This document shows positions 46,441 through 60,292 of a stretch of 64,000 nt of DNA, in pieces (positions within the stretch are counted from its first letter, which is position 1; each line of letters begins with the position of its first letter). A model generated the notes under the pieces. It saw only the letters and a program-made list of their open reading frames with translations. It had not been told where the DNA came from and ran no database searches. A program made the translations under genes and the position numbers. The stretch lies in NCBI GenBank assembly GCA_013397795.1, contig VZTJ01001761.1, positions 436,749 to 500,748 on the forward strand, written 5' to 3'. The stretch is from Orthonyx spaldingii. Lineage: Eukaryota; Chordata; Aves; Passeriformes; Orthonychidae.

Positions 46441-48579
46441 ACTTTATCGGATCCCACTCTCAGGATGGGGATGGCAGCCATGAAAAGAGTTGGCTGTACA
46501 CAAGCAGCAGCAATGCAAAGGAGATGCCAGAAAACACAAATTGAAGGTGCACCACGAAAGCATGACCAGGTTAGGGTGCAAATGCCCGACCCCAGGAAGC
46601 ACATCTCCATTGGGTCACATCTCCACCCCCGTGCATGGAGCCAGGTGAGGTGTGGTACGTGGAATGATGCCATGTGGAAATCACACTTTAAAGGGTTTTG
46701 AAGAACGGTCACACAGGGTCTTTCTTTGAGTTCCCATCCAGATTTTCTCTCTGACGCTGGCAGTGACGGCTGCTGTCAGCAGGTCTGTCCTGGGCTGCAC
46801 TGGCAGGCGAGGCAGGGCTGCGGGTGCCTTCCTTACTCCGCAGTGTAACCCGAGCCGGTGTGGGCAGGAGAAGTCCTTGTCTGGCTGTACTGCTCTCACC
46901 CCCGCGGGCAGCAAGCAGAGATAGCGGAGGGGAAGTGTTGGTTTTCCAGCACGGATTATTTTCGTAAGGATTCCTATCCCTTCTGAGTCACTGGAGGTTT
47001 TTCCGCTGACTTGCAAGGAATGAAATCCATATCACTGAGATACTCAAAAAATGTGTGCAGTGGTCAGGAATGCTGCTTTATCAGCTTTTAGGACACCATT
47101 TGGTTATGAGACAACTTTGATTGAAGTGAAGATACACCTAATTGCAATATAAAGGTCACATCTTCAAGTGAAACACAACAGCTTTCTCTGTCTGAAAAAT
47201 CTGTAGTATCCCAAAACAAAGTGCTAGCTTAGTATATGTTCAGTCCTCTGGGGCTTAATTAGATCCTTTTGTCCAGGAGAAGCATTTGAAGCTGGGTGTC
47301 AGTGCTGGATGGCCCTGACCCCACCGTGGATTCTGGACATGGAGGAGCTTTGCCCTTTCCCAGAGCTCACAGTGGGATCACATCAGCCACAGCACCGTGG
47401 GCAGCACGGTTTGGGAGGACACAGTCCCTTCCTCCCAGCTTCCCAGATGTCAGCAGTGCAGCACTTCCATCCCACACTGCCAAAACAGCAGGTCGAGATA
47501 TTCTCAAACAAATAGACACCGAGACAAAGCAAAGTTCAAGGTTTTACAGACTGGCAGTGTGTGTGCAGCTGAAGAAATTCTCTGGGTTGTTACTGCACAG
47601 TTTTAAAATAGCCAACCTGGGGGAAAGGGCTGCATTTACCTACAAATACCCATTTCCCTGCAAAGAGAGTGCTTTTTTGGGGCTTTCTTGGAAAGAGGCC
47701 TCCAGCCAGCTCATCCCAACCATCACATGGGAAGGCTTTTCAAAACACACTAATGTGCAGCGAGATGGAGACACTAAGTGCTGGTTTCCACATTCTAGAG
47801 AAGGTCAAAACCCTGTTTAACTTCCATTAATGTCATTCCAGTCCCTTTCGATAGTACTGAATAGCAAAGGGGAAAAGAGAAAGACAAAAACAATCTTAAA
47901 AGCTTTTCAGAAACACCACATCCCTAAAGAAGACGACATTTGCTTTAGAGTGGCTTTAATGGGAAAGAAAGTGTGAAAGAACAAAGATTTTTTTCACTGA
48001 TTTCCAAATTATGGGCTGGGCTTGGGGACAACTAAGATGTGATTTAGTGCTTGTTGGACACTGATACCAAGTGAGTGCCCTTAGCAGTGCTGATGGGGGC
48101 AAAAGAGACGGTCAGTGGGGAGCAAGGGGGGTGTTCCCCTGGCACTCCGGGAACAGCACAGGGTAAGCAGACAGAAAATCAGGATCTGTGTTGCACAGCA
48201 AATCCAGATCTTGGCGACAAAGGCCATTAGATTCTGTCCAGAAGGAAGAGAAGCAGCGGCCACAAGCTCAGAGAGACCACAACTGCTTTCTGCAATGCAT
48301 AAATGTCACACGGTGCTTAAAATACTCGATCAGCCTCGTCCAGCCAGCCCGGCTCTGGCAATAAACACACTGTTCTGCTTTTTAATGTGTTTCCCTCAAA
48401 CGATGCTCTAGCAACCAACTGTGTTCAAAAAAGCCCAGCAGTTGCAGTTCAAGATTTATTTTAACTTTTCAGAAAAACAAAACCTCGGAATCAAAACAAA
48501 AAGAGCCAGAAGGGACTGTGGGAAACTTTTTCCTAGATAAACGTGAAGTCAGATTATTTTGCTCTTTCCACCCTGCCAG

Positions 48580-48790
48580 GGCTGTCGGGATGGAGAGTGT
48601 GTGGTCTAATGACTAACAGGGCCAGAGGAGTCTGAGCCCAGACATTACCAACACGCAGAAGCACCTCAGGCAAATCGCTAATTGCCTGTGACTTATTCCC
48701 ATTTATCCGGGGGGCAGCAGCTCACTCCCGGGAATGCGGTGAGCGTTTAATCAATCAGGGCTTGATTGCTGCTTTGAAATCCTGGCTTCC
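48580..48790. other. Possible conserved non-coding element
   Basis: Non-repetitive block with TAATGACTAAC, GCTAATTGCCTG and TTTAATCAATCAGGGCTTGAT, typical of homeodomain/PBX-rich enhancers, next to CpG-containing words. No gene is visible. Confidence 0.25.
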
Positions 48791-49166
48791 AAAACATGCG
48801 GGGTAATTGCAGAAAGTCCTTTATTATTCCCAGCAGCAGGGCCCAGGCCATGTTTGCACACACGGATCAGACCCTCCCCAAGCCTGGCTGGTCCCCTCTG
48901 CCCATCTGGGTAGCCTGCTGAGGTGGTGGATCATGGCTAGGACAGATGGCTACGCTGCCCATCACTGCCTGGAGCTGGCTTTGAACCCCCCCAGGTGGAG
49001 CTGTGGGAGGTGGGTCACAGGCAAGCTGAGCACAGAGAACTGTGACACTTGTTACCCTGGTGGGAGAGGACAGCCAGTTTGTAACTTCATCCCTGCGGGG
49101 TGGCACTGGGAGGAAGCTGGGAATGTGATTGTGCTCCTGGGATGAAGGAAGAGGCTTGCCTTGGAA

Positions 49167-49231
49167 ATGGAGATGGAGGTGGAGATGGAGGTGGAGGTGG
49201 AGATGGAGATGGAGATGGAGATGGAGGTGGT
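49167..49231. repeat. GGAGAT/GGAGGT hexamer microsatellite
   Basis: Eleven or so units of GGAGRT with A/G alternation at the fifth base. It is purine-only apart from T. The antisense reading gives a Leu-His repeat, which is not a protein. Confidence 0.9.
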
Positions 49232-52200
49232 GCAGGCTGACTATCACTGATGGAAATGTCAGTGCCTTTAACTAAAACCTGTCTACACTCTGCAGATCGT
49301 TACTTCCAAAACACTCAGCTGGATGACAAGCCAGAGGCAGCAGCAAGTTCTGAGCTGTCCTGTGCCCCTGGCAGCACCGACCCCCTCAGCTCCCCAGCGG
49401 GGGAAGCAGGACCACCCTCAGGCACCCTGGCTGCTGTCCCAGGCCCCAGAGGAGTGACACCATGCCCCCTGCACAGCGCCCGTGACAGGACACGGTGCAG
49501 CCAGCACGCAACCGCGGGGCTGGAACGGGGTCGTCCGTCAGCTGTGTGGAAGGAAGCCAAGGGAAATTTTTTTAGGCGTCTCAGATGAGAAGGAGGTTAG
49601 CTTTCTTTACTAGATAAGGCATTTTCCATCTAAGTAGGACATTTCAAAATGTCCCATTCCCAAACAAGCCTTTCTAAGAGGCCTGAGCAAAACAAAGTGT
49701 CAGAAGCCATTGGTTTGAGCTCCTCCCACCTCTGTTTTGACCCGCCCTGGCCTCGCTTCCCTCTTTGCCTTCTTTCAAGGAAGAAAGAAAAAACGTTGAA
49801 ATTGGAAGCCTGCCAGCAGGACTGAAATGTCATTTTCCAGCAGCCTTGGTGGCCACACCAAACCCTGCAGGGCTGTAGTGCAGCAGAGGGAGTGACCTGT
49901 GGGGACAGTCCTGTGGCACCACGGGGCTGGTGACTGCAGCTCTGCTGGGGACTCAGAGGCTCTTGCAGGTGGCACCAAGTGGGGTGGCTTTTCTACCCAC
50001 CAACAGAGCCAGGGGAGTCGGGGGCACTGGGAGCACTGTGGGTGCACCCTCCTCTTGCACTGGGGGTTGCTCACCCTTGAGGTGCTGGAAGAGAGCCGAT
50101 GGCTCCGGAGGAGCTCGATCCTTTTCCCCCTCTAGCTTTGTGCCATTTGTTGTTGAAATCAATGACTTTGGCTATGGTTTCCCTTCTTCTGTGTGGCTGT
50201 CACCCACCTCCAAAGCTGGCACCAAAGTGCCTGATCTGCCTGGGGCAGTGTCATTTTGGAAAGTGCCCAAGGAGGAGGACCCCTCTATCTACTACAAGAT
50301 GTCCTACGTGACATTTTGCCACGGCCCACCGTGTCCAGAGGACACAGCTGGGTTCAGGGGCCATGCTGGTGACTCAGCCACATAATCACCATGGCTGAAG
50401 CTCTCACTGTGCTCTGCATCGAAGCAAGGAGCTGGTGACAGAAGTCTCCAGGCCTGACAGCATCCACGCTTCACCACACATGGCTGGGTCAGTGTAAATC
50501 AACCTTGCCCAGGAAGCTGCTGAGCCAGGAAAAGTTGTGCCTCCTGAGAGCAGGGATAAAGCCTGGCTCCTTGCAAACAAGGTGAGGTGATGTGGTAGAG
50601 CTCCTGATGCTGTTTTCTGTCAGTGACAACTCTTAGGCTGCCAGGAGGTGCCAAAACTGTGTGTGTGCCTTTGGAATGCCATAAATGCCATTCTCCACCT
50701 TTGCTGGGCAAGATGCAAGAGCACAGCTTCCCCAACTGCAGCGCTGTCTTTGTGCCAAGCCTCGCTCCTGCTGACATCTGCCAAAAGCTTTGTGAGACAA
50801 CCTTGGGGCTCAGCCACGGCAAGGCGAGTCCTTGGTGGCTCCTTCGCCTCAGCCCTCGGCCCGTGCCAGTGCAGGAGCACGGAGAGGCTGGTCCAGGTCT
50901 CCTGGAGAACTGCAGCAGCTCTCTGGGGAGCACACAGCAGGGAAACACCACTGATTCATGTTTGCTAGTGAATGGCATTGCCACACAACTAAGAAAAAGG
51001 GAAGTGGAACCTTGTAGAGGCTGTCTCAATGCCTTCTCCCCATCTTTCCTCTTCCCCCACTCACTCTAGCTCATCCCAGGTCCTGTCTGTTGGGATTCAC
51101 TTATTTCTCCCTCTTGCCAGGCTGTTTCTCATGGTGGGAGAGGTGCATTTTAGGATGGATTTTACTCCCTGTTAGCTTTAGCAATGATTCCCCAAGGTAC
51201 AGAGGTACTTTCTCCAGCATCACTATTTGCTCCAGCAGCCAAGCCAGGACCCCTTCACAGCCAGGATCAGCACCAGGACCTGTCAGAAGGAATCCCTGGT
51301 GTGACATTTTGTGCCATTCCCTCAAGAGACCCATGTCTTGCCAGAGCCCAGTATCCTGGCCTGGGGTGCCTGTGGAATGTCTGTGCTGCACTACCCTGGG
51401 GAGAGGCACAGTTCCTGTGTGAGGGTGGAAGTATCTGGGTTGCCTGGAAAACAGCTGGGGCTTTGGACGAATCCATAGGAGCTCCCCCACACCTCTCCGC
51501 TCCATGGTGTGCACAGACCACGCTGCACAGTGTCCCACAGCTTTGTGTCCGTGCTCCTGCACTCTGGGATGTTCACCAGGCTATGGTGAGACTGAGCTCA
51601 AACACCTTTAAAAGCCTTTAAGGGGTGTCACTCTGCAGCAGAATCACAGTCCGTGGGGTGAGGGACTCCAAGTCCTGGCTTGTCATCCTCCCATGTAGGG
51701 AGCAGACAACAGAGACTTGAGAAAGTGGTGACAAAATCCCAAGTGAACGATGTTATTTTCCATGGGGAAAGGTGCTGCCAGCCTGCTAGCCAGGGGAGAG
51801 GACTTTTGCCACCCACAGCACCACCCACGGGGCTGCCACCCCATGCTGCAGACGTCCTCTCCCAGCTGGCACCGAAAACCATGTCCTGCCCCCTTGGATA
51901 ACCCACCTGGGATGGGCCAAGCTCCACAGTGATCCCACCAGGAGATACTGCGGGGAGGAGCCCGCTGCTGCCTCGCCGGGAAGAGATTGTGTTCCCACAG
52001 TGCCCAAGTCAGCACTACACAGCCACTCCTCAGGGAACATCAATAATTTAGGAATAAACTGGAGCCTCTATTGTGTTCTGAGCAGGCTGTTGTATTTACT
52101 TGTCATGACAATGTCTGAGCCCCTTCCGGCAATGCACTCGCCCGTGTGATGGATGTTTGGCACGTTCTCTTGTCCTGTCCCCAAAAAGAGGAGGGACAGC

Positions 52201-55200
52201 CTGCACAATTGCTTGGGCAGCAGGAGACACTCATTTGGGTGCTAGAGACTCGTCTCAATAGTGAGAAAGTCCTAATGCAGGCCTTCAGAGTAAGGTCTAA
52301 ACCAAAAGACTCAGGAACAGCAGACACTCATGGTTCACTGAAAGCTTAGAAACACAAACCCTTGAGGAAATAACGGTTGTCAATTAATTTGAAATCTCTC
52401 TGCAATCTGAGATTTGTTGAATCCACCGGGACCAATTTTATCCTCTATAATTTTCCTCAGTGATTCTTGGAATTGAGATAGCTTTTCCTGGACAGGCCCA
52501 TGTGCCAGCACCCCTGTCCCAGGGTGCACATATGACTCAATTCATCAGTTTTGGTTGAGGCACCCAGGAGGAGACATTGTGCTCTAAGTTCACAGCTGTC
52601 ACTAACACCAGATAGATTTTCTGTGAAGAGTGTGGTGAAAATGTTGATGGTCATCTCGTGTTGCAGGCAAAGGGGTGATAACACACAGCACAATTCAGGA
52701 GCAAGCCCCAAGCTGTGAACACATGAACAGACAGGCATTAAGAGCGAGATGTCCTTACCTTCCTGTCAGCTAAATTGAAGGGTTGCAACTCCTACGGGAA
52801 GTGCTTAACATGGAAGGAAAGAGTGATTGAAATCCAATTCAGCCTGCATTCAGCATCTTTCATGAAACCAGCACATTGAGAGATCCCTTCTGGGAAGCCT
52901 TGAAATGGGATGACCCGAAGCTGGCTGGTTTACAGGAATGCACAGTGTGTAGCACAGGCTCTCCAGTAGCTGGATGAAGGGAACAGCTTAGTCACTGTTA
53001 GGGGAACCATTCACGGGGAGATGAAACCCTCACCTCCTGTTGCAACAGAGGAGTTGCTGTTTCTAACTTGCCCACCACTTATGTCACCACTTGTGCGTGG
53101 CAGGCAGCTCTCCCCCACTTCCCAGCAAACTCTCGGTGTCACTGAGTCACACCATTGATGTCCCCGCGGGGAGGTGCCCAAAAATGAGTATCTCACAGAA
53201 AACATTGCAAATACCTTGGCTGAGCAGCCGCTGCAGTGTACAGGAGAACACATTCATGGGGGATGATATCTGGGGAGTGCTGCAGTCTCTTACTGAAACT
53301 GCAGCTCTTTACAAGAAGCAGAGAAGTCCTCCAGAGGCTTGACTCAGTGGCTGTGAGGCAAATGCCTTTCATCAGAGGCCAGCTGAAAATTCTCCCAAGA
53401 TCAAAGGCGACTCATGCTGATCCCAGTGGGTTTTCACTCAGGGGTTAGGGGTCTGGGCTTGGGTTTGCAGAGGGGTTAAGGTGTTCCTTCTGTGCAGGAG
53501 CTGAGAGTGGGGCCATCCTGTCAAAGTCTTCCTGGCAGCAGCACTGCCATATCCAAGCTTTTCAGAATTAAGGCCGGAGAGTGAAGGGATTTAAAGCATC
53601 ATTTCCCACCCTGAGTGGGCCATGGCACACTGCAGGTCGGAAGAGATGATCTCATTCCCTCCTGCTGGAGCTGTTCTGCTTGACACAGATAAATTAAGTA
53701 TTGATGCAAGTATTGATTACTGTTGTGCTACGTATTGGAAAACTTAACCTCATCCTTTCATGGACGTTTTTCCATCTCACTATAATTAGGCGCCCAGGTG
53801 GATGCTCTTCCCACTGAGGAGGCGAGGGTGGCTTTTCACTGTGTCCTGTGGCTCTAGCCCAGAGCTGGTGAGCAAGGCACAAGGAGAAGGCCTTGATGAG
53901 CAGAGGGACAGCACTGCCAGGACGAGCTGTGGCTGGCAGTGACAGCAGTGCCACCAGCAGAGCCCGTGCCTGAGGGCTGCAGCTGCTGACTTGCGTTTAG
54001 GGGCTGTGCTTGAAGAAAGCAGTGAGTGACTGGGACCAGGAAGGCCTCAAGGAGGATGTTTCTAAGGAGAAGATGTGGTCTGCAGGCACCTTTTGAAAAC
54101 ACCTTAATGCTTTCACTTTTTGGAAGCTGTTCGTGTGCAGGATGCAAACAAAGTAGAGCCAAAGAGTCCTACAAATACTAAAACTCCAAAACCAGAGAAG
54201 AACAAAACAGTTCTTCCCACTCTATGGTTTGATTTATGTCCTTTTCAGATTTTGCACTGAAGCACAAGGGTAATACAGGTCTTACAGCAGAGAGACATTT
54301 TCAGTAGAAGCTGAGTAGTTTCAGTTAAAGTGACATACAAATACAATGGTTTCATGTCTATGAGGCAAAATTAAAGGAAATGTATTTTCAGTAGAAATAG
54401 CTGGTGGATCTTGTGAGCAGATGGAGATATTCCAACGAGACTGCTGTCAAGGTGCAACTGTGTTGGAGGTGAATCTGCCTTGGCCACTCCCAATAACAAC
54501 AATCTGCCCTGTGCTTCTGACCTGGGGCCATTGATAATCTCTGGGCTTTTTGAGATAAGTCATGGGGCTGTGTCCCAGTGCCATTCACTGGCATAGGGTG
54601 CATTGCTTCAGAAACAGGAAGGGAAAGAATAGGTCAGAGCTGTCACGTGTTGTTCACAAGCAGAGAAAACAAAACTTAAATAGGACAGGTTTTTGTAAGA
54701 TCATGTAAGATAAAGCTTCACTGTCTGTCAATAAAGTCATCCCTGAGTAATTGCTGGCACCAAGGGAGCCAGCCCAAACATTTTAGAGTTTATCAGCCTC
54801 TCTGTAGAGTGAATATTTGCACAGGTAGAGGTTTTTTCTTCACTTTTTTTTTACCTGTCCCGAAATCAACTGAGAAGTGCATGATTTCTCACTGAAAACG
54901 TCACTGGTTTCTGCAATTCTGCCAGAATCAATAGATTCCAGCAATGCCTTTGATGTGTTAGTGAAGCAAACTCACCGCAGTCTGTTTTTAATGCTTTCAG
55001 TGTGTGCGCTCTCACAGGAGAAGAGTGGAGAGAGGGAGATGAAACAAGAACACAGGATGCATTTTACATGACACCTTATCCCACCCAGAAGCAGAGAAGC
55101 ACTTAAAGCTCACAGTTCCTCTCTGGATGGTGCTCCTGTCAACAGCTTAAAGCAACATTGCCTAAAGTGGCATTTGTCTTTGGGGCTCTCTATCAGATTC

Positions 55201-55914
55201 CTTTCCGATTTTGCTACAAGCGCGTTCCTCGCTGTTTGTGCCATACATGGTTAAAGGGAACCTTTGTTGCTCCTCCACAGGTTACAGCAAGGTCAGGACT
55301 GAGCACTGTACATCCTTTTGTGTCCTAAATATTGGGCACTTAATCCCAAAGGCTCTGTCCTGGAGGTGGGAATGCACCTACAAGGATACCTTCTCTCCAG
55401 TCCACCCAGAAGGTTATCCCTGAGCACAAAACCCAGCAGCCACGTGGGATTTGAGGCAGAAATGAGCCAGTTTCTTCCTGCTTTAGGTTTAGGTTCAAAG
55501 CTTGGTGAGAAGGGATTTATCCTTGTGCTGAGCTATCCCAGGGAGTTCTGAGACAGACTAAACAACCTTACCCTGGAGTGATCAGGGTGGTGGCCCCAGC
55601 CCTGACCAGAGACCACCCAAGGTGCCATTGTCAACTCACAGCCAATGCAGCTCAAGTTCCCTGAGCTGTACAGGTTTGTCTTGTTTGCTGGACATTTTGA
55701 GAACATCCCAGAGTCCTGACACATGATTAATTTGCAATCCATTTAAAGAGAAAGGCAAAACCCTGCTGCCTTAGGCTTGTCACTTAGGGAGTGTTGGCTT
55801 ACCTAAGGTGGCAGAGGGATGTGTTGTGATTTAGGTGTTCAATAGTTTCTTTGGTCTGGCCCATCAGACAAAAATTAGGGCCTTGGTGAGTACCATCAAC
55901 CATTTTATTACAGG

Positions 55915-56370
55915 TATTTGCTCCAAGCCTTGTTCAACCTGGTCTCAAACACTTCCAGGGATGGGGCAGCCACAAATTCTCTGGACAACCTGTGCCAGTG
56001 CCTCACCATCCTAACAGTAAAAATTTCTTCCTAATATCTCATCTAACCCTAATCTCTTTGAGTTTAAAGTCATTGTCCCTTGGTCCTATCACTACAAGTC
56101 CTTTAAACAGTCCTTCTACAACTCTCTTGTAGTCCCTTTAGGCACTGGAAGGCTGCAATTAGGGCACCTTCCAGCCTTCCCTTTTCCAGGCTAAACTACC
56201 CCAACTCTCTCAGCCCTTCCTCATAGCAGAGGTGCTCCATCCCTCTCATCATCCTCATGTTCCTCCTCTGGGCTCACTCCAACAGGTCATTGTCCTTCTT
56301 GTGCTGAGGACTCCAGAGCTGGATGCAGGCAGGGTCTTGTGAGAGCAGAGGGGCAGAAATTAGAGTTTTG
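55915..56370 (-). mobile_element. CR1 LINE fragment, about 455 bp
   Basis: On the plus strand: CACTTCCAGGGATGGGGCAG, GACAACCTGTGCCAGTGCCT, GGCACTGGAAGGCTGCAATT and TCCAGGCTAAACTACCCCAA, up to CTGGATGCAGGCAGGGTCTT. This is CR1 in minus orientation without its last approximately 60 bp. Confidence 0.9.
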
Positions 56371-57271
56371 ATCCTCCAGTTGAGGAGACAGAGGAATAAC
56401 CTGTGTTGAAAATGACCTGAAGACAGAAACTAAGAGAAAAGGAAAGGACCATGCATGGTCAAAAGCCTACTTGTTCCTCAGCTCTCAGGGCTTCTCCACC
56501 TCCTTGAGGGGCCATGAGAGCTTGATTGATTCCTCCAACTGCAGGAGAGGAGGTGACCATGGAAAATTATAAATACCCTTGACTCCAGTCGGTGAGCAGT
56601 CATGGTTTGTTCCCCATGGAGTTCAGGAGTCCAACAAACAGAGGCTGCTTTGCTGTTTGTGGCACACAAACAGCTGTTTGAGAGAAGAAACACGTCTGCA
56701 TGAGTCTGTCATAAAGCTATACCTAAATTTTGGGGAATTTCTAGCAGTAGAATCCCTTCTGTTCCACAGCTCTCTGAGCAAGGCTGAGTGCAAACTCACA
56801 CCCCTCTGTTCCATACAAATGCCCATAAATCTTATAGAGAAGGCAAAATTAACACCAAGCTAACTGAATTAACTTTAATTAAGTCACTTCTTGTTTTCAC
56901 CTGTGCACCCAGGAGAAGGATCAAGACCTGTACTATCTATTTCATCATGCCATGGTTTTGTAACACTGGAGAAGATTAATACTCAGTAAAGCAGGGACAA
57001 ATGCCTGTGAACAACTTTAGGGATAAATGGTTGCATTCTGGGCTGGTTGTAGTGGTGTAAGTCAAGAGAGGCAGCACTCCCATTGGTGGCACATCTCCAT
57101 TGCTGATCTGACACACATTTTGTATTCACTCCAAGGCAAGAATGAGCAAAAAGTGTCTGGAGTCACTGGCCAAACAGCAAATGAGCTCAGACATCCCTGC
57201 TCCATACCCAATTGCATTGGTAACATTTCCAGCAATTCCAGTTATTCACCCCTGTACCGTAGGCTCCAAAA

Positions 57272-57415
57272 TAGAATAGAATCACAGAATCATTAAGGTT
57301 GGGAAAGACCTCCAAGATCATCGAGTCCAACCTTTGATCAGTCACCACCTTGTCAACTAAACCACAGCACTAAGTGCCACATCCAGTCGTGTCTTGAACA
57401 CTTCCAGGGATAAAT
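57272..57415 (-). mobile_element. CR1 LINE 3'-end fragment
   Basis: Begins with the reversed tail AATAGAATAGAATCACAGAA, then GGTTGGGAAAGACCTCCAAG and ATCATCGAGTCCAACC. It runs to GTGTCTTGAACACTTCCAGG. It is a different CR1 subfamily from the 30.2 and 55.9 kb copies. Confidence 0.85.
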
Positions 57416-58553
57416 CTTGTAAGAGCCCTTGAAACCTGTGAGTGGGCAGTTAGGCACTAACAAAATGAGATTACTTATTTTGCATTTAGCAAGTAGGATA
57501 GCTATTAATCCACACATGTCTTGGGGAGGAATAACAGCCTTTCTGCTACGTGAGCCCTCTCACAGGGATTGTCTCAGCCCTTTGAAGCATCTCTGTGCAC
57601 ACTGGTGGGTGTTTAGTTGTGCAGAGTGGGACACACAGTGAGACACGTCCTCATTGAACACAGGGTCACTTCTGAAGGGGCCGCATTTTTTTAATCTTTC
57701 CCTGACCACAGCAGACGTTTGAGGGCTGTGAGAACTTCCTTTGCTACTCATGTGCCTGGTAAGGACAGACTTCTGAAACAACAACTGCCGGGGAGAATCA
57801 CCCCACCAACAGCGTTGTCCCACCAACACTCCTTCCTCTTACCCCACTGGGGCACTTTTTGGTGACTGATTTTGCTACTTCACCCTCCAGAAAAGCCAAG
57901 GCAGTGTTTTACTGCAAAAGTCCTGTGGGTGCATGAGCACAGCTAAAGGGGTTTTTTTCTGGTGGGAACTCTGAGTAAGATGGGTGCAAAAGCTGCTCAT
58001 CCACATGTAGCTCGGGACTTGTAGGAAGGAGAGCGGTGGGAATCCGTAAACAGAACAGAGGGATGAACGCACATATCCATGCTCCCTGGAAATCCCCTGG
58101 CTGACAGGACAGCCTGCCTAGCGAAGAGTTAAAAGCAGAGCTCTGGAAAGTTTGGCCAGATGACTTCCTGATGGAGTTTATACAAGTGTAGTGTGCGCAA
58201 GGACGTGTGTGCCTACGTGCCACTTCTCCCGGAGCAGCCCGAGCCGAGCAGAGGGAGGAAAAAAATTATAAAAACATCACAGATGGGTGCAGGCTGAAAA
58301 CAACCATCTGATGAATGTGCAGGGTCATCACACTCCTCTCATTACAAACCTGCCAGACAAATCCATGTGATGCCCTCTCTGCTATGTAGCCCCCTTGGCA
58401 CAGAACAAGAGGGCAGGGGCAGGGGTGAGGCAGGGCAGGGAGGAGAAAAAAGAAGACATCAGCAGGAGGAATTCACAGCATCCAAAACCAGCCGCCACTC
58501 ATCCAGCTCTCAGGACATTCCCAGCAGCCAGGGAAATAATGCAGTCACTGGCA

Positions 58554-58652
58554 TGCCAGGGTGATGCAAGGGTGATGCAGGGGTGGTGCAGGGGTGATGC
58601 AGAGCCGATGCCAGGGGGATTCCAGGGAGGCACTGGCACCATGCCAGGGTGA
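58554..58652. repeat. Short minisatellite, unit about 11 bp
   Basis: Units like GCAGGGGTGAT repeat about eight times, with substitutions and decay toward the right. Confidence 0.8.
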
Positions 58653-59984
58653 TGGCTGCAGGCAGGAGTGTGATGGAATGCAGCTCCATATGTACACACA
58701 TGTTGGTCTCATAAGACCCAGCCTAGACAGGGGTATCAGTGAAACACTAACGCAAGCTTGCTGGCATGGATTGTACAAACCTGGGCAGCACTTTGGTACT
58801 CAAACTATCCCCTCTCCCTGTGCTGTCTACATGGAAAGCCCCCAGGGTTACCTTAATACACGCACATGCATGTCCTGCTCTGGAGCTGTGACAGCCAGAG
58901 CTGCTAATCCTCAGGGGAATGGGCTTGTTTAGGTGCAGGAGCTTCATTCTCACCTCTGTGTGCTGAGTGGGAGCTCTCTCTGGCCTCCCAAAAGAGGGGA
59001 GTGGGGACAAATCAAGGTTTATACAGAGAGGCCTGCTTGATCTTCTGCAGGCAGATCAGTAAGAAGGCAAACTCCATATTACTCTCTTTTAGCAGTAAAT
59101 CAACCTTCCTCTCAATTATACAGCACATTTGCCTCCTCCTGCTCCTTCAGAGCAGGGTGAGGGGGCACCATGTACGAAAGGATTAAGCAGCAGTGCCTTT
59201 AGGGATGCTTAGTCAGTGAACCCGTGCTTCTCATTACATACTTCCAACCTGCTGTCATTTGATAATCTTGTGGAAGGGCTGGCAAGTCTGTGCTGCCTCA
59301 GACATTTCTGCTTGTTCACTGCAGCTGCACTCAGAGGGGATTCTCTGAGCACAGCAAGACCACAGCTAATTGCATCAGGAGGTCAGGAGGGAGGTCTGCT
59401 AAACTGCTCCTGTTACAAACCCCACCTGCATTCTCAGAGCCCAGCCAGGTTGCTTACAGAGCCACCATCAGCACTGAAAAGTAAAAAGCTGCAGATAGAA
59501 TTCGCACAAGGTAGAGCAGCAATAAATTTAAAAAACAAGCAAACTTTCTTCCCAATAGTTGAGCTGATTTTGGAAAGCAAGACTTGTAATAATTAGAAAT
59601 TGGCCATGTATATAAAATGAGCATTTTATTAATTGATTTCTTTTAGGTCAAAACACTAACACTGAATACTATCATTTGACCACACAGATTCCAAAATTCA
59701 TGTTATTTTATTTAGCTGGCCCCTTTTTATTTCACTTTTTATTAAGTCAAAAAACTTACCTTTGGCTGGAGCAACGACAGATCATAAATTCTTAAGTGTG
59801 ATTCTCTGGAAGGAAGTTTTGAATTTTGACTTACTCTGTTGATTTTCTGGTTATTCCCATCTTTAGATTACTATCAAAGATCTCTGTCATTTCCATCTTG
59901 TTTCTCTAATGCCCAAAGCAAAAGAAACCTGTTGTGTGACAACCCAAAAGGCAGGTAGAGCACTTAGGAGGAATATATTTTACA

Positions 59985-60292
59985 TTTTGCAGCCTGCCAG
60001 TATCCAAAGGGAGCCTACAGATAAAGGGATAGTTTTGACAAGGACATGGGGGAATGGCTTCAAACTATGTTTAGGTTTGATATTAGGAAGAAATTCTTTG
60101 CTGTGAAGGTTGTAAGGCACTGGGAAAGGTTGCCCTGGAAATTGTAGCTGCCCCATCCCTGGAAGTGTCCAAGGCCAGGCTGGATGGGGCTCTGAGCAAC
60201 CTGGGATAGTGGAAGGTGTCCCTGCCCATGGCAGGGCATTGGAAGTAGATGATCTTTAAGATCCCTTCCAACCCAAACCTTTCTGTGATTCT
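59985..60292 (+). mobile_element. CR1 LINE fragment, 308 bp
   Basis: TTGCAGCCTGCCAGTATCCA, AATGGCTTCAAACTATG, GATATTAGGAAGAAATTC and GAGCAACCTGGGATAGTGGA. It ends in CCCTTCCAACCCAAACC with TTCTGTGATTCTT. Relatively young CR1 with an intact 3' end. Confidence 0.9.

Larger units (their letters stand above)
43921..55914. other. Right flank, middle part: intergenic
   Basis: Contains the pentamer satellite, the hexamer repeat and one candidate conserved block. GC content is higher around 49-52 kb, where many overlapping ORFs of 60-176 codons occur on both strands without family features. No exon with matching splice sites and a recognised product was found. Confidence 0.65.

Noticed and set aside
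45950..46712. ORFs encoding Ser-His-Pro-Ile or Gly-Trp-Asp repeats
   Set aside because: They are translations of the ATCCC pentamer satellite and its N gap, not proteins.
48867..49247. ORF with a Leu-His repeat
   Set aside because: Produced by the GGAGAT hexamer microsatellite read antisense.
49899..51621. Cluster of overlapping 70-176 codon ORFs on both strands
   Set aside because: Higher GC content lengthens random ORFs. No frame shows a domain, consistent splice sites or repeat-free conservation signal.
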